A DNA stretch of 45,110 bases from CAWELS01 sp964468205 (GCA_964468205.1 CAYXVG010000054.1:1-45110); one strand, 5' to 3'. Positions 32,592 through 41,134 are shown, counted from the stretch's first letter. Translations and numbers: made by a program. The notes: generated from the letters alone by a model not told the origin.

Positions 32592-34274
32592 TCAGTCGCC
32601 GGCAACGCGCATCAGTTGCTCGGCGTGGCGCAGCGCTTCCTCGGTGAGCCGCTGCCCGCTCAGCATCCTGCCAATCTCGCGGACTCGCTCGGCGGAGTCC
32701 AGTTCTGCGACCGTGGCCACGGTGCGCCCGTTCGCCTCGGCCTTTGCCACGTGGTAGTGATGGTCGGCGAATCCGGCGATCTGCGGCAAATGCGTCACGC
32801 AGAGTACCTGGTCCGCTGCTGAGATCCGCTTCAACCGCCTCCCCACGGCTTCGGCGGCCCCTCCGCCGACACCGGCGTCCACCTCGTCAAACACCAGTGT
32901 GCGCGGGCCGGCCGCCGGAGCCCGCTTCGACGACGCCGCCGTGCAGGCTTTCAGCGCCAGGGCGATGCGCGAGAGTTCGCCGCCCGAGGCCGTCTTCTCC
33001 ATTGGACGGGGCTCCTCCCCAAGGTTCGGCGACACTAGGAAGCGTGCCCGGTCCGCCCCGGAGCCGCTCCAGGCGGTCTGCTCCAACTCGATGTGGAACG
33101 TGGTTCGCTCCATCTTGAGCGACTCCAGCTCTTTTCTGACCGCCTTTTCGAGCCGCCCGGCCGCCTCCCGGCGTTTGGCCGACAACTCCGCGGCGGCTTG
33201 CTTGTATTGCACCGCCAGCTCATCCCGCTTCCGCCGGAGGGCTTCCCTCCGCTCATCGGAACTCTCCAGTTCCTCGAGCTTGCCCTTCACCTCATCGAGA
33301 AAACGGCAGACCTCTTCAACCGTGGATCCGTACTTCCTCTTCAGCTTGTCGAGCGTATCCAGACGAGCTTCCACCTCCTCCAGGCGGCTTGGATCCGCCT
33401 CCAGGCGACCCAAATAGTGGCGCAGCTCGTGGGCCGCTTCCTCGATGACGATCTCCGCTGGCTTCAGCGAGTTGAGAATGGGCTGGAGACTTTCGTCGAA
33501 GCCGGCCGCCTCTTCCAAACTGCGCGAGGCTTGGCGGATCCGGGCCAGCGCCGCGTCGGGTGAATCGTACAGGGAATTGTATGCGGCATTCGTGCTCTCC
33601 TCGAGCCGGGCCACGTTGTTCAGCATGCGCCGTTCGTTTTCGAGGGCCGCGTCCTCGCCCGGCGTAGGGGCGGCATCCTCGATCTCCTTCCGCTGGAAGC
33701 TCCACAAGTCCGCGAGACGCAACCGCTCCTGTTCATTGGCTTCCAGATCGTCGAGTTCCGCTCCGGCGGCGCGCCAGTCGCGATAGAGTCCGGCAACATG
33801 CCGTAGCAATTTGCCGCTGCCGGCGTATCCGTCCAGCAACTCCAGTTGCGCCTCGGAGGAGAAGAGCCGCTGCTGGTCGTGCTGCCCGTGGATATCGCCG
33901 AGCAAAGGGGCCAACTCCTTCAGTAGACCAGCGGTGGCCGGACGGCTGCCGGCGAAGGCGCGGGACTTGCCACTCGCAAGAATCTCGCGCTCGATCAGAA
34001 TCTCCCCGTCTTCGATTTCGATGCCGGCGCTTTCGAGCAGCGCAGTCAGCCGGCTCTCCACCGAGACCTCGAATATTCCCGAGATCCGGGCGCGGTCCGC
34101 CCCGGAGCGCACGATGTCCGCCGACGCCCGGCCGCCGAACAGCAGTCCCAGCGCATCCACGACGATCGATTTCCCGGAGCCGGTCTCGCCCGTGAGCAGG
34201 TTCAGCCCACGGTGAAAGCGCACCCGGACCCGCTCCACCACCGCGTAGTTCTCGACAAGAAGCTCGACGAGCAT
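32592..34274 (-). CDS. recN: DNA repair protein RecN
   Basis: SMC-like ATPase of double-strand break repair, 560 residues. The N-terminal head has NYAVVERVRVRFHRGLNLL and Walker A GETGSGKSIVVDALGLLFGG. A long coiled coil occupies about 150-370 (LARIRQASRSLEEAAGF, RKRDELAVQYKQAAAELSAK). The C-terminal head has signature TASGGELSRIALALK, Walker B LVFDEVDAGVGGGAAEAVG and VLCVTHLPQIAGFADHHY. The ATG at 34274 is 8 nt after a perfect TATAAT with only a weak GAGAG between, another possible leaderless start. No SOS box of the E. coli type is visible upstream. Confidence 0.96.
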   Translation of the reverse strand: MLVELLVENYAVVERVRVRFHRGLNLLTGETGSGKSIVVDALGLLFGGRASADIVRSGADRARISGIFEVSVESRLTALLESAGIEIEDGEILIEREILASGKSRAFAGSRPATAGLLKELAPLLGDIHGQHDQQRLFSSEAQLELLDGYAGSGKLLRHVAGLYRDWRAAGAELDDLEANEQERLRLADLWSFQRKEIEDAAPTPGEDAALENERRMLNNVARLEESTNAAYNSLYDSPDAALARIRQASRSLEEAAGFDESLQPILNSLKPAEIVIEEAAHELRHYLGRLEADPSRLEEVEARLDTLDKLKRKYGSTVEEVCRFLDEVKGKLEELESSDERREALRRKRDELAVQYKQAAAELSAKRREAAGRLEKAVRKELESLKMERTTFHIELEQTAWSGSGADRARFLVSPNLGEEPRPMEKTASGGELSRIALALKACTAASSKRAPAAGPRTLVFDEVDAGVGGGAAEAVGRRLKRISAADQVLCVTHLPQIAGFADHHYHVAKAEANGRTVATVAELDSAERVREIGRMLSGQRLTEEALRHAEQLMRVAGD

Positions 34275-34282
34275 CTCTCGTG

Positions 34283-34288
34283 ATTATA
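34283..34288 (-). promoter_or_regulatory. -10 box (TATAAT) of recN
   Basis: Consensus TATAAT on the minus strand, 8 nt before the recN ATG, the same spacing as for the permease operon. No -35 at the expected distance. Confidence 0.6.
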
Positions 34289-34400
34289 GATGGGACCATG
34301 GGCCACGGCGAAAAAGGCAAGCCCAGTGGATGGAAAAACCGCAAAAACATTTATAGTTGATAATGTAGGAATCTGCGGGACGTGCGAGCGGCGTCTCCAT

Positions 34401-34406
34401 TATCAT
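34401..34406 (+). promoter_or_regulatory. Candidate -10 box (TATCAT) of the Tol-Pal operon
   Basis: TATCAT lies about 24 nt before the tolQ TTG and would give a leader of about 17 nt with the AAGGAG Shine-Dalgarno. An AT-rich patch with TATAGT and GATAAT at 34352-34364 is an alternative. The rest of the 155-bp recN-tolQ gap shows nothing else. Confidence 0.35.
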
Positions 34407-34429
34407 AGGAACTTGAGAAAGGAGCGCGG

Positions 34430-35116
34430 TTGATACTCGATTCTCTAACGGCCTTCCTGCTCCAGGTGAGCATGTGGGAGCTCGTGCAGCAGGCGAGCCC
34501 CGTTCCGATGGCCGTGATGGTCATCCTGTTGATCTTCTCGATCGTGTCCTGGGCGATCATCTTCTCCAAGTGGAATGGATTTCGCCGGGCCCGCCTGGCC
34601 AACAAGCAGTTCCTCCGCGCCTTCCGCAAGGCCAACGGCCTCGAGGCGGTGGCGCTGGCGGTGGAGCAGTACCGGGTTTCGCCCCTGGTGACGGTCTTCG
34701 AATTCGGCTACGAGGAGATGGAACGGCAGGTCTCCGCGAAAGGAACGCTGGACAACAAACTGTCCCTGGAGAGAAGTCTGCAACTCGCCATCAGCGAGGA
34801 AGTCTCGGAGCTCGATCAGAACATGTGGGGGCTGGCCACCACGGCCACCATCTGCCCGTTCATCGGCCTATTCGGCACCGTCTGGGGCATTATTGACGCC
34901 TTTTCGGCGCTTGGTCTCGCGGGAGGCGCAAGCCTCCGGGCGGTGGCGCCTGGCATTTCGGAGGCGCTGATCGCCACGGCGATGGGCCTGGGGGCGGCCA
35001 TTCCGGCCGCCGCTTTCTACAACTACTTCGGCAACGTCATCCGCGAGATGGGCACGCGCATGGAAGACTTTTCGATGGAGTTCATGAACTTCGCCGAGAG
35101 GAGCTTCGGAGACTAG
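34430..35116 (+). CDS. tolQ: TolQ-like proton channel subunit (MotA/TolQ/ExbB family)
   Basis: A 228-residue inner-membrane protein that, with TolR, uses the proton-motive force to drive outer-membrane constriction. Three membrane helices are visible: MAVMVILLIFSIVSWAIIFS, and two in TICPFIGLFGTVWGIIDAFSAL and ISEALIATAMGLGAAIPAAAFY, the latter with the family-conserved residues lining the channel. The start is TTG, supported by AAGGAG about 7 nt upstream; no ATG fits. First gene of the six-gene Tol-Pal cluster; tolR follows after 7 nt. Confidence 0.94.
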   Translation: MILDSLTAFLLQVSMWELVQQASPVPMAVMVILLIFSIVSWAIIFSKWNGFRRARLANKQFLRAFRKANGLEAVALAVEQYRVSPLVTVFEFGYEEMERQVSAKGTLDNKLSLERSLQLAISEEVSELDQNMWGLATTATICPFIGLFGTVWGIIDAFSALGLAGGASLRAVAPGISEALIATAMGLGAAIPAAAFYNYFGNVIREMGTRMEDFSMEFMNFAERSFGD

Positions 35117-35123
35117 GCGAGCT

Positions 35124-35570
35124 ATGGCATTCTTGGCAAACAGCAACGGCAACGGCCGATCTCCGAGGAGGTTCCGCGCCGGATCGACCATGTCGGAGAT
35201 GAACGTGGTGCCGCTGGTCGACGTGGTGCTGGTCCTGTTGATCATCTTCATGATCACGGCTCAGGCGATGGAGTTCGGCCTGGAAATCGAGGTGCCCAAG
35301 GTACAGCAGGTGCGCACCACCATCGAGGACATGCCGATTGTCAGCATCACCCGGAGCGGCGAGCTCTACATCCAGGACAATCCGGTGAACATCAACGCTC
35401 TCGGCGAAACGCTGAAGGAGCGCTTCCCCGAGGCCCCGGCGGTGTACGTGCGATCGGACCGCCTGGCCACGTTCGAGACCTTCGCCCAGGTGGCCGACGC
35501 GCTTCGCCGCTCGGAGATCGAGGTGCGGGTGGTCACCCAGCCCGAGGAGGACACGCGCGAACAGCGATAA
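35124..35570 (+). CDS. tolR: TolR/ExbD-type biopolymer transport protein
   Basis: A 148-residue bitopic protein that pairs with TolQ. A basic N-terminus leads into MSEMNVVPLVDVVLVLLIIF, the single membrane helix with the essential proton-carrying Asp33. The periplasmic domain follows (EIEVPKVQQVRTTIEDMP, VSITRSGELYIQDNPV, VYVRSDRLATFETFAQVADAL). Length is typical. It lies 7 nt after tolQ and 6 nt before the TonB/TolA-like gene. Confidence 0.94.
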   Translation: MAFLANSNGNGRSPRRFRAGSTMSEMNVVPLVDVVLVLLIIFMITAQAMEFGLEIEVPKVQQVRTTIEDMPIVSITRSGELYIQDNPVNINALGETLKERFPEAPAVYVRSDRLATFETFAQVADALRRSEIEVRVVTQPEEDTREQR

Positions 35571-35576
35571 TAGAAG

Positions 35577-36374
35577 ATGATGGAGGCCCGGCACGACATT
35601 CTTGACCGGCGGGACTCGCTGCAGAAGCCACTGCTGGCATCCATCGGGCTTCACGCAGCGCTGGCGGCCGCCGCCATCATTTACGCGATTCTTCCCATCG
35701 CGGAGGTAGTGCAGTGGGGAGACCCGAACTCTCTCGGCGGTGGTTCAGTCGCCATCACACCGGTCAGCAAGATTCCCATCCCGCCGCGGTCCGGCCGCGT
35801 GAATCCGGTCGCCAACGATACCGAATCGCGCGTTCCCGCGCCGCCGCCCGAGGTGAAGACCACCAAGCAAACCACGGCCGAGCCCGAGGAGGAGGCGATT
35901 CCGGTCCCCAGCAAGAAGCCCGCCCCGAAGACAGCCACGCGCCGCCGCCAGGGCAATCCCAGCCGGGCGTCCGTGCCGCAGGAAAACCAGCTCTACTCGA
36001 GTAGCGGCGCCGCCGCCACCACTCCCATGTACGGCTCCACGAGCGGCGGGGGCGGAGTGGGCGTGGGCGAGGGAAATCCGTTCGGCAACCGGTTTGGCTC
36101 CTATGTCGCTCTTCTGCGGCAGCGCGTCGCCCAGGCCTGGAACACCAGCCAAGTGGATCCCCGGCTGCAAACCGCGCCCAACGTGATCGTCACCTTCGAG
36201 ATCTTCCGCAACGGAACGGTGCGCGACGTCCGCTTCCTCCAGCGCAGCGGTCACACAACGCTGGATTACTCCTGCCAGCGCGCCATCATGGACGCAAGTC
36301 CGTTTCCGCCGCTTCCCGCGGCGTTTGAACGCGATTCCGCACGTATCGAATTCTGGTTTCAGTTGAAGAGATGA
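35577..36374 (+). CDS. TonB/TolA-like energy transducer
   Basis: A 265-residue protein at the tolA position. One membrane helix near 20-45 (LLASIGLHAALAAAAIIYAI) is followed by a proline/lysine/glutamate-rich periplasmic spacer (about 60-175, ending in a glycine run) and a C-terminal TonB-type domain (VTFEIFRNGTVRDVRFLQRS, CQRAIMDASPFPPLP). By position and architecture it plays TolA's role, linking TolQR to TolB-Pal, but the C-terminal domain is TonB-like. This is common in non-proteobacterial Tol systems. ATG 35577 or 35580 could be used. Its stop overlaps the tolB start (ATGA). Confidence 0.88.
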   Translation: MMEARHDILDRRDSLQKPLLASIGLHAALAAAAIIYAILPIAEVVQWGDPNSLGGGSVAITPVSKIPIPPRSGRVNPVANDTESRVPAPPPEVKTTKQTTAEPEEEAIPVPSKKPAPKTATRRRQGNPSRASVPQENQLYSSSGAAATTPMYGSTSGGGGVGVGEGNPFGNRFGSYVALLRQRVAQAWNTSQVDPRLQTAPNVIVTFEIFRNGTVRDVRFLQRSGHTTLDYSCQRAIMDASPFPPLPAAFERDSARIEFWFQLKR

Positions 36375-37735
36375 AGAAAACTACACTGCTGCTGTTTCTG
36401 GCGGCGCTCAGCGCCGCCGTCATTGTCCAGGCCCAGCAAAGCGACGTCGTGATCCGGCTGATGCAGGGGGAGCGCGCCACGATCGCCGTCCCCGACCTGA
36501 GGGGAGCCGGCGGCGCCGCCCCGTTCGGCGGCACGATCAGCGGCACTCTGTTCTCCGAACTGCAGGACTCCGGCTTGTTCCGCATGGCGCCGAAGAGCAT
36601 GTATCCCACGGAAGTTCCGCAGCGTCCCCAGGACTTCATGCCGCCCGCCATCCAGGGCGGGCAGCCGGTGCGCCGCGGGCCGTGGCTCACGGATTGGTCC
36701 TCGTCACCGGTGAACGCCAACTATCTGACCATTGGGTACGCCGCCGAGCAGAGCGGCCGGTTGGTGCTGTTCGGCTGGCTCTTCAACGTCGACCAGCCAA
36801 CCATCGACAATGCGCAGGTGTTTGGCAAAATCTACTTCGGCGAGATGAACGAAGACGGAGCCCGCGACGTGGCCCGGCAGTTCGCCGCCGATATCCTCGG
36901 CCAGTTCGGACACGAAAGCCTGCTCGGCTCGAAGATCTATTTCGTCTCGGACCGCACCGGCGCCAAGGAGATCTGGTCAATGGAGCATGACGGCTCCAAC
37001 CAGCAGCAGTTGACCCGATACGGCTCCACCTCGATTTTCCCGGCCGTCTCCCCGGACGGCTCGAAGCTGATGTTCACCACCTATGCCGAAACCGTTCCGA
37101 AGCTCTATATGCACTCGTTGGAGACCGGCCGCCGCTTGCCGTTTTTCAACCAGGAAGCCTCGATGAATGGCATGGCCGAATTCACGCCGGACGGCAGCAG
37201 GATCTTTTTTTCCTCGACAGCGTCCGGCAAGTATGCTCAGATATACAGTTGCGGTCTCGATGGCAGCGGGTTGGAGCGAATCAGCTACTCTCAGGCCATT
37301 GACGTTGAACCGACCGTCAATCCCAAGACCGGGAACGAACTCGCATTCGTGTCCGGGCGGAGTGGTTTGCCGCAGGTCTACAAGATGAACATCAACGGTA
37401 CAAGCGTGGTTCGTTTGTCGAGTGGAGAGGGAGAAGCGGTCAACCCAGGCTGGCATCCCGAAGGGCAGCACATTGCATTTGCCTGGACAAGAGGATATGA
37501 TCCCGGTAACTACAATGTTTTTATAATGGACGTTGCGACGAGAGAATACGTACAGCTTACTCATGGCGCCGGACGGAACGAGAACCCTATCTGGGCGCCG
37601 GATGGCCGTCATATCGTTTTCTCGTCCAATCGAAGTGGATCCACGCAGATTTGGACGATGCTGGGTGATGGAACCCAGTTGCGACAACTTACCACCCAGG
37701 GCAATAATGAGAAACCTGTGTGGAGCGGTAAATAA
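36371..37735 (+). CDS. tolB: Tol-Pal system beta-propeller protein TolB
   Basis: Periplasmic TolB, 454 residues, with signal peptide LLLFLAALSAAVIVQAQ. The N-terminal domain (about 22-175) carries IAVPDLRGAGGAAPFGGTIS and an ILGQFGHESLLGSKIYFVSD hinge. A six-bladed propeller follows with repeated SPDGSKLMFTTYA, TPDGSRIFFSSTASG, NPKTGNELAFVSGRSG, HPEGQHIAFAWT and APDGRHIVFSSNRSG. It binds Pal and the TonB/TolA-like protein. The start overlaps the upstream stop by 4 nt. The second half of the gene (from about 37200) is visibly less GC-rich than the first. Confidence 0.95.
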   Translation: MKKTTLLLFLAALSAAVIVQAQQSDVVIRLMQGERATIAVPDLRGAGGAAPFGGTISGTLFSELQDSGLFRMAPKSMYPTEVPQRPQDFMPPAIQGGQPVRRGPWLTDWSSSPVNANYLTIGYAAEQSGRLVLFGWLFNVDQPTIDNAQVFGKIYFGEMNEDGARDVARQFAADILGQFGHESLLGSKIYFVSDRTGAKEIWSMEHDGSNQQQLTRYGSTSIFPAVSPDGSKLMFTTYAETVPKLYMHSLETGRRLPFFNQEASMNGMAEFTPDGSRIFFSSTASGKYAQIYSCGLDGSGLERISYSQAIDVEPTVNPKTGNELAFVSGRSGLPQVYKMNINGTSVVRLSSGEGEAVNPGWHPEGQHIAFAWTRGYDPGNYNVFIMDVATREYVQLTHGAGRNENPIWAPDGRHIVFSSNRSGSTQIWTMLGDGTQLRQLTTQGNNEKPVWSGK

Positions 37736-37792
37736 CACAAGAAGAGAAGAAGAGTTGACTTTTGACCTAGATTCCAGGAGGCAAAGTTCAGG

Positions 37793-38563
37793 ATGAACAA
37801 ACGGAACATAAGTGCCATACTTCTGGCGTGCTCGTTGTTTCTGATCGTGGCAGGCTGTAAGAAGAAAGCTCCACCACCGCCGCCGCCGCCACCACCACCA
37901 CCGAAGGAGGTGCCGAAACCAAAACCGATGATCGCCACCTTCGTGGCCGAGCCGTCCACCATTCAGCGCGGAGAATCTTCCACTCTTCGTTGGAAGGTCG
38001 AGAACGCGACCGACATTTCCATTAATCAGGGAATCGGTACGGTTCAGTCCAGCGGCGACCGGAGGGTTTTCCCGAGCAGTGCGACGACCTACACGCTGAC
38101 GGCGAAGGGCCCGGGCGGATCCGCCACCGCCACGGCTCGCGTAGATGTAACGCAGCCGCCACCGCCACCGCCACCGCCGCCAAAACCGCCGAAGAAGACT
38201 CTCAGCCAACGTCTGGCCGAAGAGGTGCAAGATGCCTATTTCGACTATGACAAGAGCAATGTACGCCCTGACGCGCAAACGGTGTTGACGCGAAACGCAT
38301 CGGCTCTGAGGTCAATCTTGTCCGACTTCCCAAGCGCCGTGATCACCATCGAAGGGCATTGCGACGAGCGTGGCTCGGCTGAGTACAACCTCGCGCTTGG
38401 TGACCGGCGCGCCACCTCCGCCAGGGAGTTTCTGGTCGATCTCGGAGTTTCCGAGTCCCGGCTGCGCACCATCTCCTACGGCAAGGAGCGCCCGCAGTGC
38501 ACCGAGTCCAATGAGAGTTGCTGGCAGCGTAACCGCCGCGCGCACTTCTCTGCCGGACAGTAA
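37793..38563 (+). CDS. pal: Pal-type OmpA lipoprotein with Ig-like insert and polyproline spacers
   Basis: A 256-residue outer-membrane lipoprotein: signal peptide with lipobox IVAGC (lipidated Cys22). An 11-proline run follows (about 27-37), then an Ig-like domain (about 47-117; STIQRGESSTLRWKVENATD, ATTYTLTAKGPGGSATATA), a second run of nine prolines (about 121-129), and an OmpA/Pal domain (about 140-256; DAYFDYDKSNVRPDA, TIEGHCDERGSAEYNLALGD) that binds peptidoglycan. E. coli Pal is about 173 residues and lacks the insert. AGGAGG is upstream. The 57-nt gap after tolB is purine-rich with no clear promoter. Confidence 0.92.
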   Translation: MNKRNISAILLACSLFLIVAGCKKKAPPPPPPPPPPPKEVPKPKPMIATFVAEPSTIQRGESSTLRWKVENATDISINQGIGTVQSSGDRRVFPSSATTYTLTAKGPGGSATATARVDVTQPPPPPPPPPKPPKKTLSQRLAEEVQDAYFDYDKSNVRPDAQTVLTRNASALRSILSDFPSAVITIEGHCDERGSAEYNLALGDRRATSAREFLVDLGVSESRLRTISYGKERPQCTESNESCWQRNRRAHFSAGQ

Positions 38564-38581
38564 AGGCAGGGAGACTTTTTC

Positions 38582-38628
38582 ACCGGGAGCGCCGTCTTAA
38601 TCAATAGAGCGGGACGGCTGCTCCCGGT
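38582..38628 (+). terminator. Strong hairpin between pal and cpoB
   Basis: Arms 38582-38596 and 38613-38628 pair over 15 bp with one bulged base and a 16-nt loop. No T-tract of length follows (only ATTTT a few bases later), so it may be an attenuator or an mRNA-stabilising stem that separates cpoB expression from the rest. Confidence 0.5.
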
Positions 38629-38741
38629 ATACCATTTTGGAGGGAGACCTCCGCAAGAGCGTTCGGCTCGATTCTGGGTGTGGCTAAGTAGTTGTGAACA
38701 CAAAGGAAATCGGTCGTCCCGCCGACTTGAGAGAGGTTACC

Positions 38742-39590
38742 ATGAGCATCGGTCGTCTTTGCGTGATAGCCCTTCTTCTCTGCCCCGCTGGCATCTTCGC
38801 GCAGAAGCAGCAAATCCAGGAACTGCAGCGCGATATGGCGCTACTGCAGGATGAAGTCCGTGGCATGAATGAGAGACTCACCAACCTCACGGTCATGGTG
38901 GAGCAGCTCATGAGCAAGATGAGCAACACCAACACGACGGTGACGGTGTTGGATAGCAGCATCAAGGACAGTCTCAAGAAGCAGGAACAGCAGATCGCGG
39001 AGCCCATTGCAGGATTGGGCGCGAAGGTGGATCAGATGTCGAGCGAATTCCGCTACGTCCGGGAATCCATCGCGGATCTCAATTCCCGGGTCGGTAGAGT
39101 TCAGAATCAGATTACCGACCTCCGCGACGGGCTGCAGATCATGGCCGCTCCTCCGCCGCCTCCTGGCGCCGGTGATTCAGCCGCGATGGGGGGCACTCCT
39201 CCGATGGGCTCGGCGGCATCTCTGTACAACAACGCCAGGCGGGACCAGTCCGGCGGAAAGATGGATCTGGCATTGATGCAATACCAGGATTTCCTTAAGT
39301 TCTATCCGAACTCGGACCTCGCGCCGGCCGCCCAGTATGGAATCGGCGAGATCTACTTCGCCAAGGGAGATTATGAAGCCGCCCGTCAAGCCTTCGACCT
39401 CGTGCTCGAGAAGTATCCGGAGAACCCTCAAACGCCCGATGCAATGTTCATGAAGGCCATGAGCCTGGCCCAAGCCAATCAAGACCGGGCCGCCGCGCGA
39501 GAGTTCCGCGCCCTGGTAAAGAGATACCCTGACACCGGACTGACGCGGCGGGCCGAGGAAGAGCTCGCCAAGCTCGGGGTCGGCCAGTAG
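38742..39590 (+). CDS. cpoB: CpoB/YbgF-like Tol-Pal accessory protein
   Basis: A 282-residue periplasmic protein. Signal peptide (LCVIALLLCPAGIFAQ), a heptad-patterned coiled coil (about 20-135; QQIQELQRDMALLQDEVRGM, LNSRVGRVQNQITDLRDG), a short proline/glycine linker and C-terminal TPR repeats (ASLYNNARRDQSGGKMDLAL, YGIGEIYFAKGDYEAARQAF, ALVKRYPDTGLTRRAEEEL). CpoB coordinates cell-wall synthesis with Tol constriction in E. coli. ATG 38742 has GAGAGG and opens into the signal; the frame begins 16 codons earlier. The 178-bp gap after pal contains a hairpin. Confidence 0.92.
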   Translation: MSIGRLCVIALLLCPAGIFAQKQQIQELQRDMALLQDEVRGMNERLTNLTVMVEQLMSKMSNTNTTVTVLDSSIKDSLKKQEQQIAEPIAGLGAKVDQMSSEFRYVRESIADLNSRVGRVQNQITDLRDGLQIMAAPPPPPGAGDSAAMGGTPPMGSAASLYNNARRDQSGGKMDLALMQYQDFLKFYPNSDLAPAAQYGIGEIYFAKGDYEAARQAFDLVLEKYPENPQTPDAMFMKAMSLAQANQDRAAAREFRALVKRYPDTGLTRRAEEELAKLGVGQ

Positions 39591-39608
39591 CAAGCGTCGC
39601 CCGATACC

Positions 39609-40451
39609 ATGCGCACCGCCGTGTTGCTATTGCTGGCCGCTGCCGGTCTCCACGGCGGCGAGTATCCGCGTGGGCTGCGCGCCGGCCCTGGCTCCACTCC
39701 GGTGATTGATGGTGTCATCAGCCCGGGCGAGTGGAGCGACGCCGCCCGCTTCACCGGCGTGAAAGAGTGGGTTCCCCAGTTCGCTCCCACCAGCGACCCC
39801 GCCGACCTTTCGCTCACCGGCTACCTCAAGCACGATGGAAAACGCCTGTACTTCGGCTTCGAGATTACCGACGATGTCCTCTACGGCATCGACACGCCCC
39901 GCTGGCAGCCGGATGGCTTTCCGAAGGTTCACGAGCTCACCCGCGAGGGCTACCCTTGGTTCGGCGACGAGATGGAGATCCTTATCAACGCCGATAACCG
40001 TTGGGAAGACGATGAGCGGGCTGACGGCACTGGCCGAAGCTGGCAGATGGTCTGTAATCTCACAAAATCCCGCCTCGGCGGTGTCGGCAAGGGCGGACTT
40101 ACGGAGGGCGAGCCGCGCAGCTCCGAGGCGGCCTGGAACACATACCAGCAGTGGATTCTCGCCGGCGCCATGGAGTGCGCGGCGGAGCCAAGGCCGGAGG
40201 GGGGCGGATACGTCATCGAGTGGGCTGTCAGCTTCGATCCCTGCCTGGAGGTGGAGCCGGGCGTTTTCTACGAACCCGCGATGGGAGATCGGGCCATGGG
40301 GCTGAACATCGCGCTCGGCGATCTTGATGAAAAGGAGCGCGGCGTGGGCCGCCTGCGCTTTCACCACGAAGACTGGTTCGCCGGCCCGAAGAACGTCCGC
40401 ACCCAACTGCGGCACTGGGGAACGCTATGGATATTGAGCAAGCAACCTTGA
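39609..40451 (+). CDS. Secreted CBM9-like carbohydrate-binding domain protein
   Basis: A 280-residue exported protein with a short signal (MRTAVLLLLAAAGLHGG) and one domain of the CBM9/DOMON-like fold: PVIDGVISPGEWSDAARFTG, ADLSLTGYLKHDGKRLYFGF, EITDDVLYG, GDEMEILINADNRWEDDE, YVIEWAVSFDPCLEV and MGLNIALGDLDE. These motifs match family 9-like domains that occur alone in many Acidobacteria and bind sugar or serve electron transfer; no catalytic site is apparent. It follows cpoB by 18 nt and its 3' end overlaps the DeoC-like gene by 25 nt. Confidence 0.82.
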   Translation: MRTAVLLLLAAAGLHGGEYPRGLRAGPGSTPVIDGVISPGEWSDAARFTGVKEWVPQFAPTSDPADLSLTGYLKHDGKRLYFGFEITDDVLYGIDTPRWQPDGFPKVHELTREGYPWFGDEMEILINADNRWEDDERADGTGRSWQMVCNLTKSRLGGVGKGGLTEGEPRSSEAAWNTYQQWILAGAMECAAEPRPEGGGYVIEWAVSFDPCLEVEPGVFYEPAMGDRAMGLNIALGDLDEKERGVGRLRFHHEDWFAGPKNVRTQLRHWGTLWILSKQP

Positions 40452-41134
40452 CGACCTACGAGGACCTCGCCAAACGCATCGACCATTCGTTGTTACGGCC
40501 CGAGCTGACCGAGGAAGAGGTGGTGGCCGGCTGCAGACTTGCCGGCGCCTATGGAGTGGCGAGCGTCACCGTCCGGCCTTGCGATGTCGACCTGGCCGTC
40601 TCGCTCCTCGCGGGCACCGATGTCCGGGTGGGCAGCGTCGCCGGCTTCCCGTTCGGCGTCCAGAACACCCCCACCAAGCTTTATGAAGCGAGAGACCTGC
40701 TACGGCGCGGCGCCCGGGAAATCGGCGTGGTCATGAACACCGGCAAGCTGATCTCGCGGCAGTTCCCGTATCTCGAGGCTGAGTTGACGCAGATGGCGCA
40801 GGCTTGCCGCGAGAATGGCGCGGTCTTGAAGGTGATATTCGACAACCCGCACCTTACACCTGACCTCAAGATAGTCGCGTGCAAGCTGTGCAAACGCACC
40901 GGCGCCGATTTCGCCGCCACCTCGGCCACCCCGGAAGACCTGCGCCTCGTGGTGAAGCATTGTTCTCCCCGCGTCCAGGTGAAGGCGGCCGGCGAAGTGA
41001 AATCGCTCGGCCAGGCGCGCGAAGTAAGTGAGATCGGCTGCCAGCGTCTTGATTCCACCGCGACCGCCGTCATACTCGATGAATGGAAGCGTCTCCTCGA
41101 CTCCGCAACTGCTGACCAAGGAAAATCCGCCTGA
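40427..41134 (+). CDS. DeoC-like aldolase homologue lacking the Schiff-base lysine
   Basis: A 235-residue TIM barrel of the deoxyribose-phosphate aldolase family by overall match (RIDHSLLRPELTEEEV, VGSVAGFPFGVQNTPTKLYE, LKVIFDNPHLTPDLKI, ATPEDLRLVVKHCSPRVQVK). Active-site residues differ. Where DeoC has FIKTSTG with the Schiff-base Lys (Lys167 in E. coli), this protein has FAATSATPED (Ala164) with the following glycine loop deleted. Where DeoC has VDVV with the relay Asp102, it has IGVVM (Gly100). Lys135 and Lys186 (E. coli Lys137, Lys201) remain. It is therefore unlikely to be an ordinary DeoC. A TTG at 40448 is an alternative start overlapping the preceding stop. Confidence 0.82.
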   Translation: MDIEQATLTTYEDLAKRIDHSLLRPELTEEEVVAGCRLAGAYGVASVTVRPCDVDLAVSLLAGTDVRVGSVAGFPFGVQNTPTKLYEARDLLRRGAREIGVVMNTGKLISRQFPYLEAELTQMAQACRENGAVLKVIFDNPHLTPDLKIVACKLCKRTGADFAATSATPEDLRLVVKHCSPRVQVKAAGEVKSLGQAREVSEIGCQRLDSTATAVILDEWKRLLDSATADQGKSA

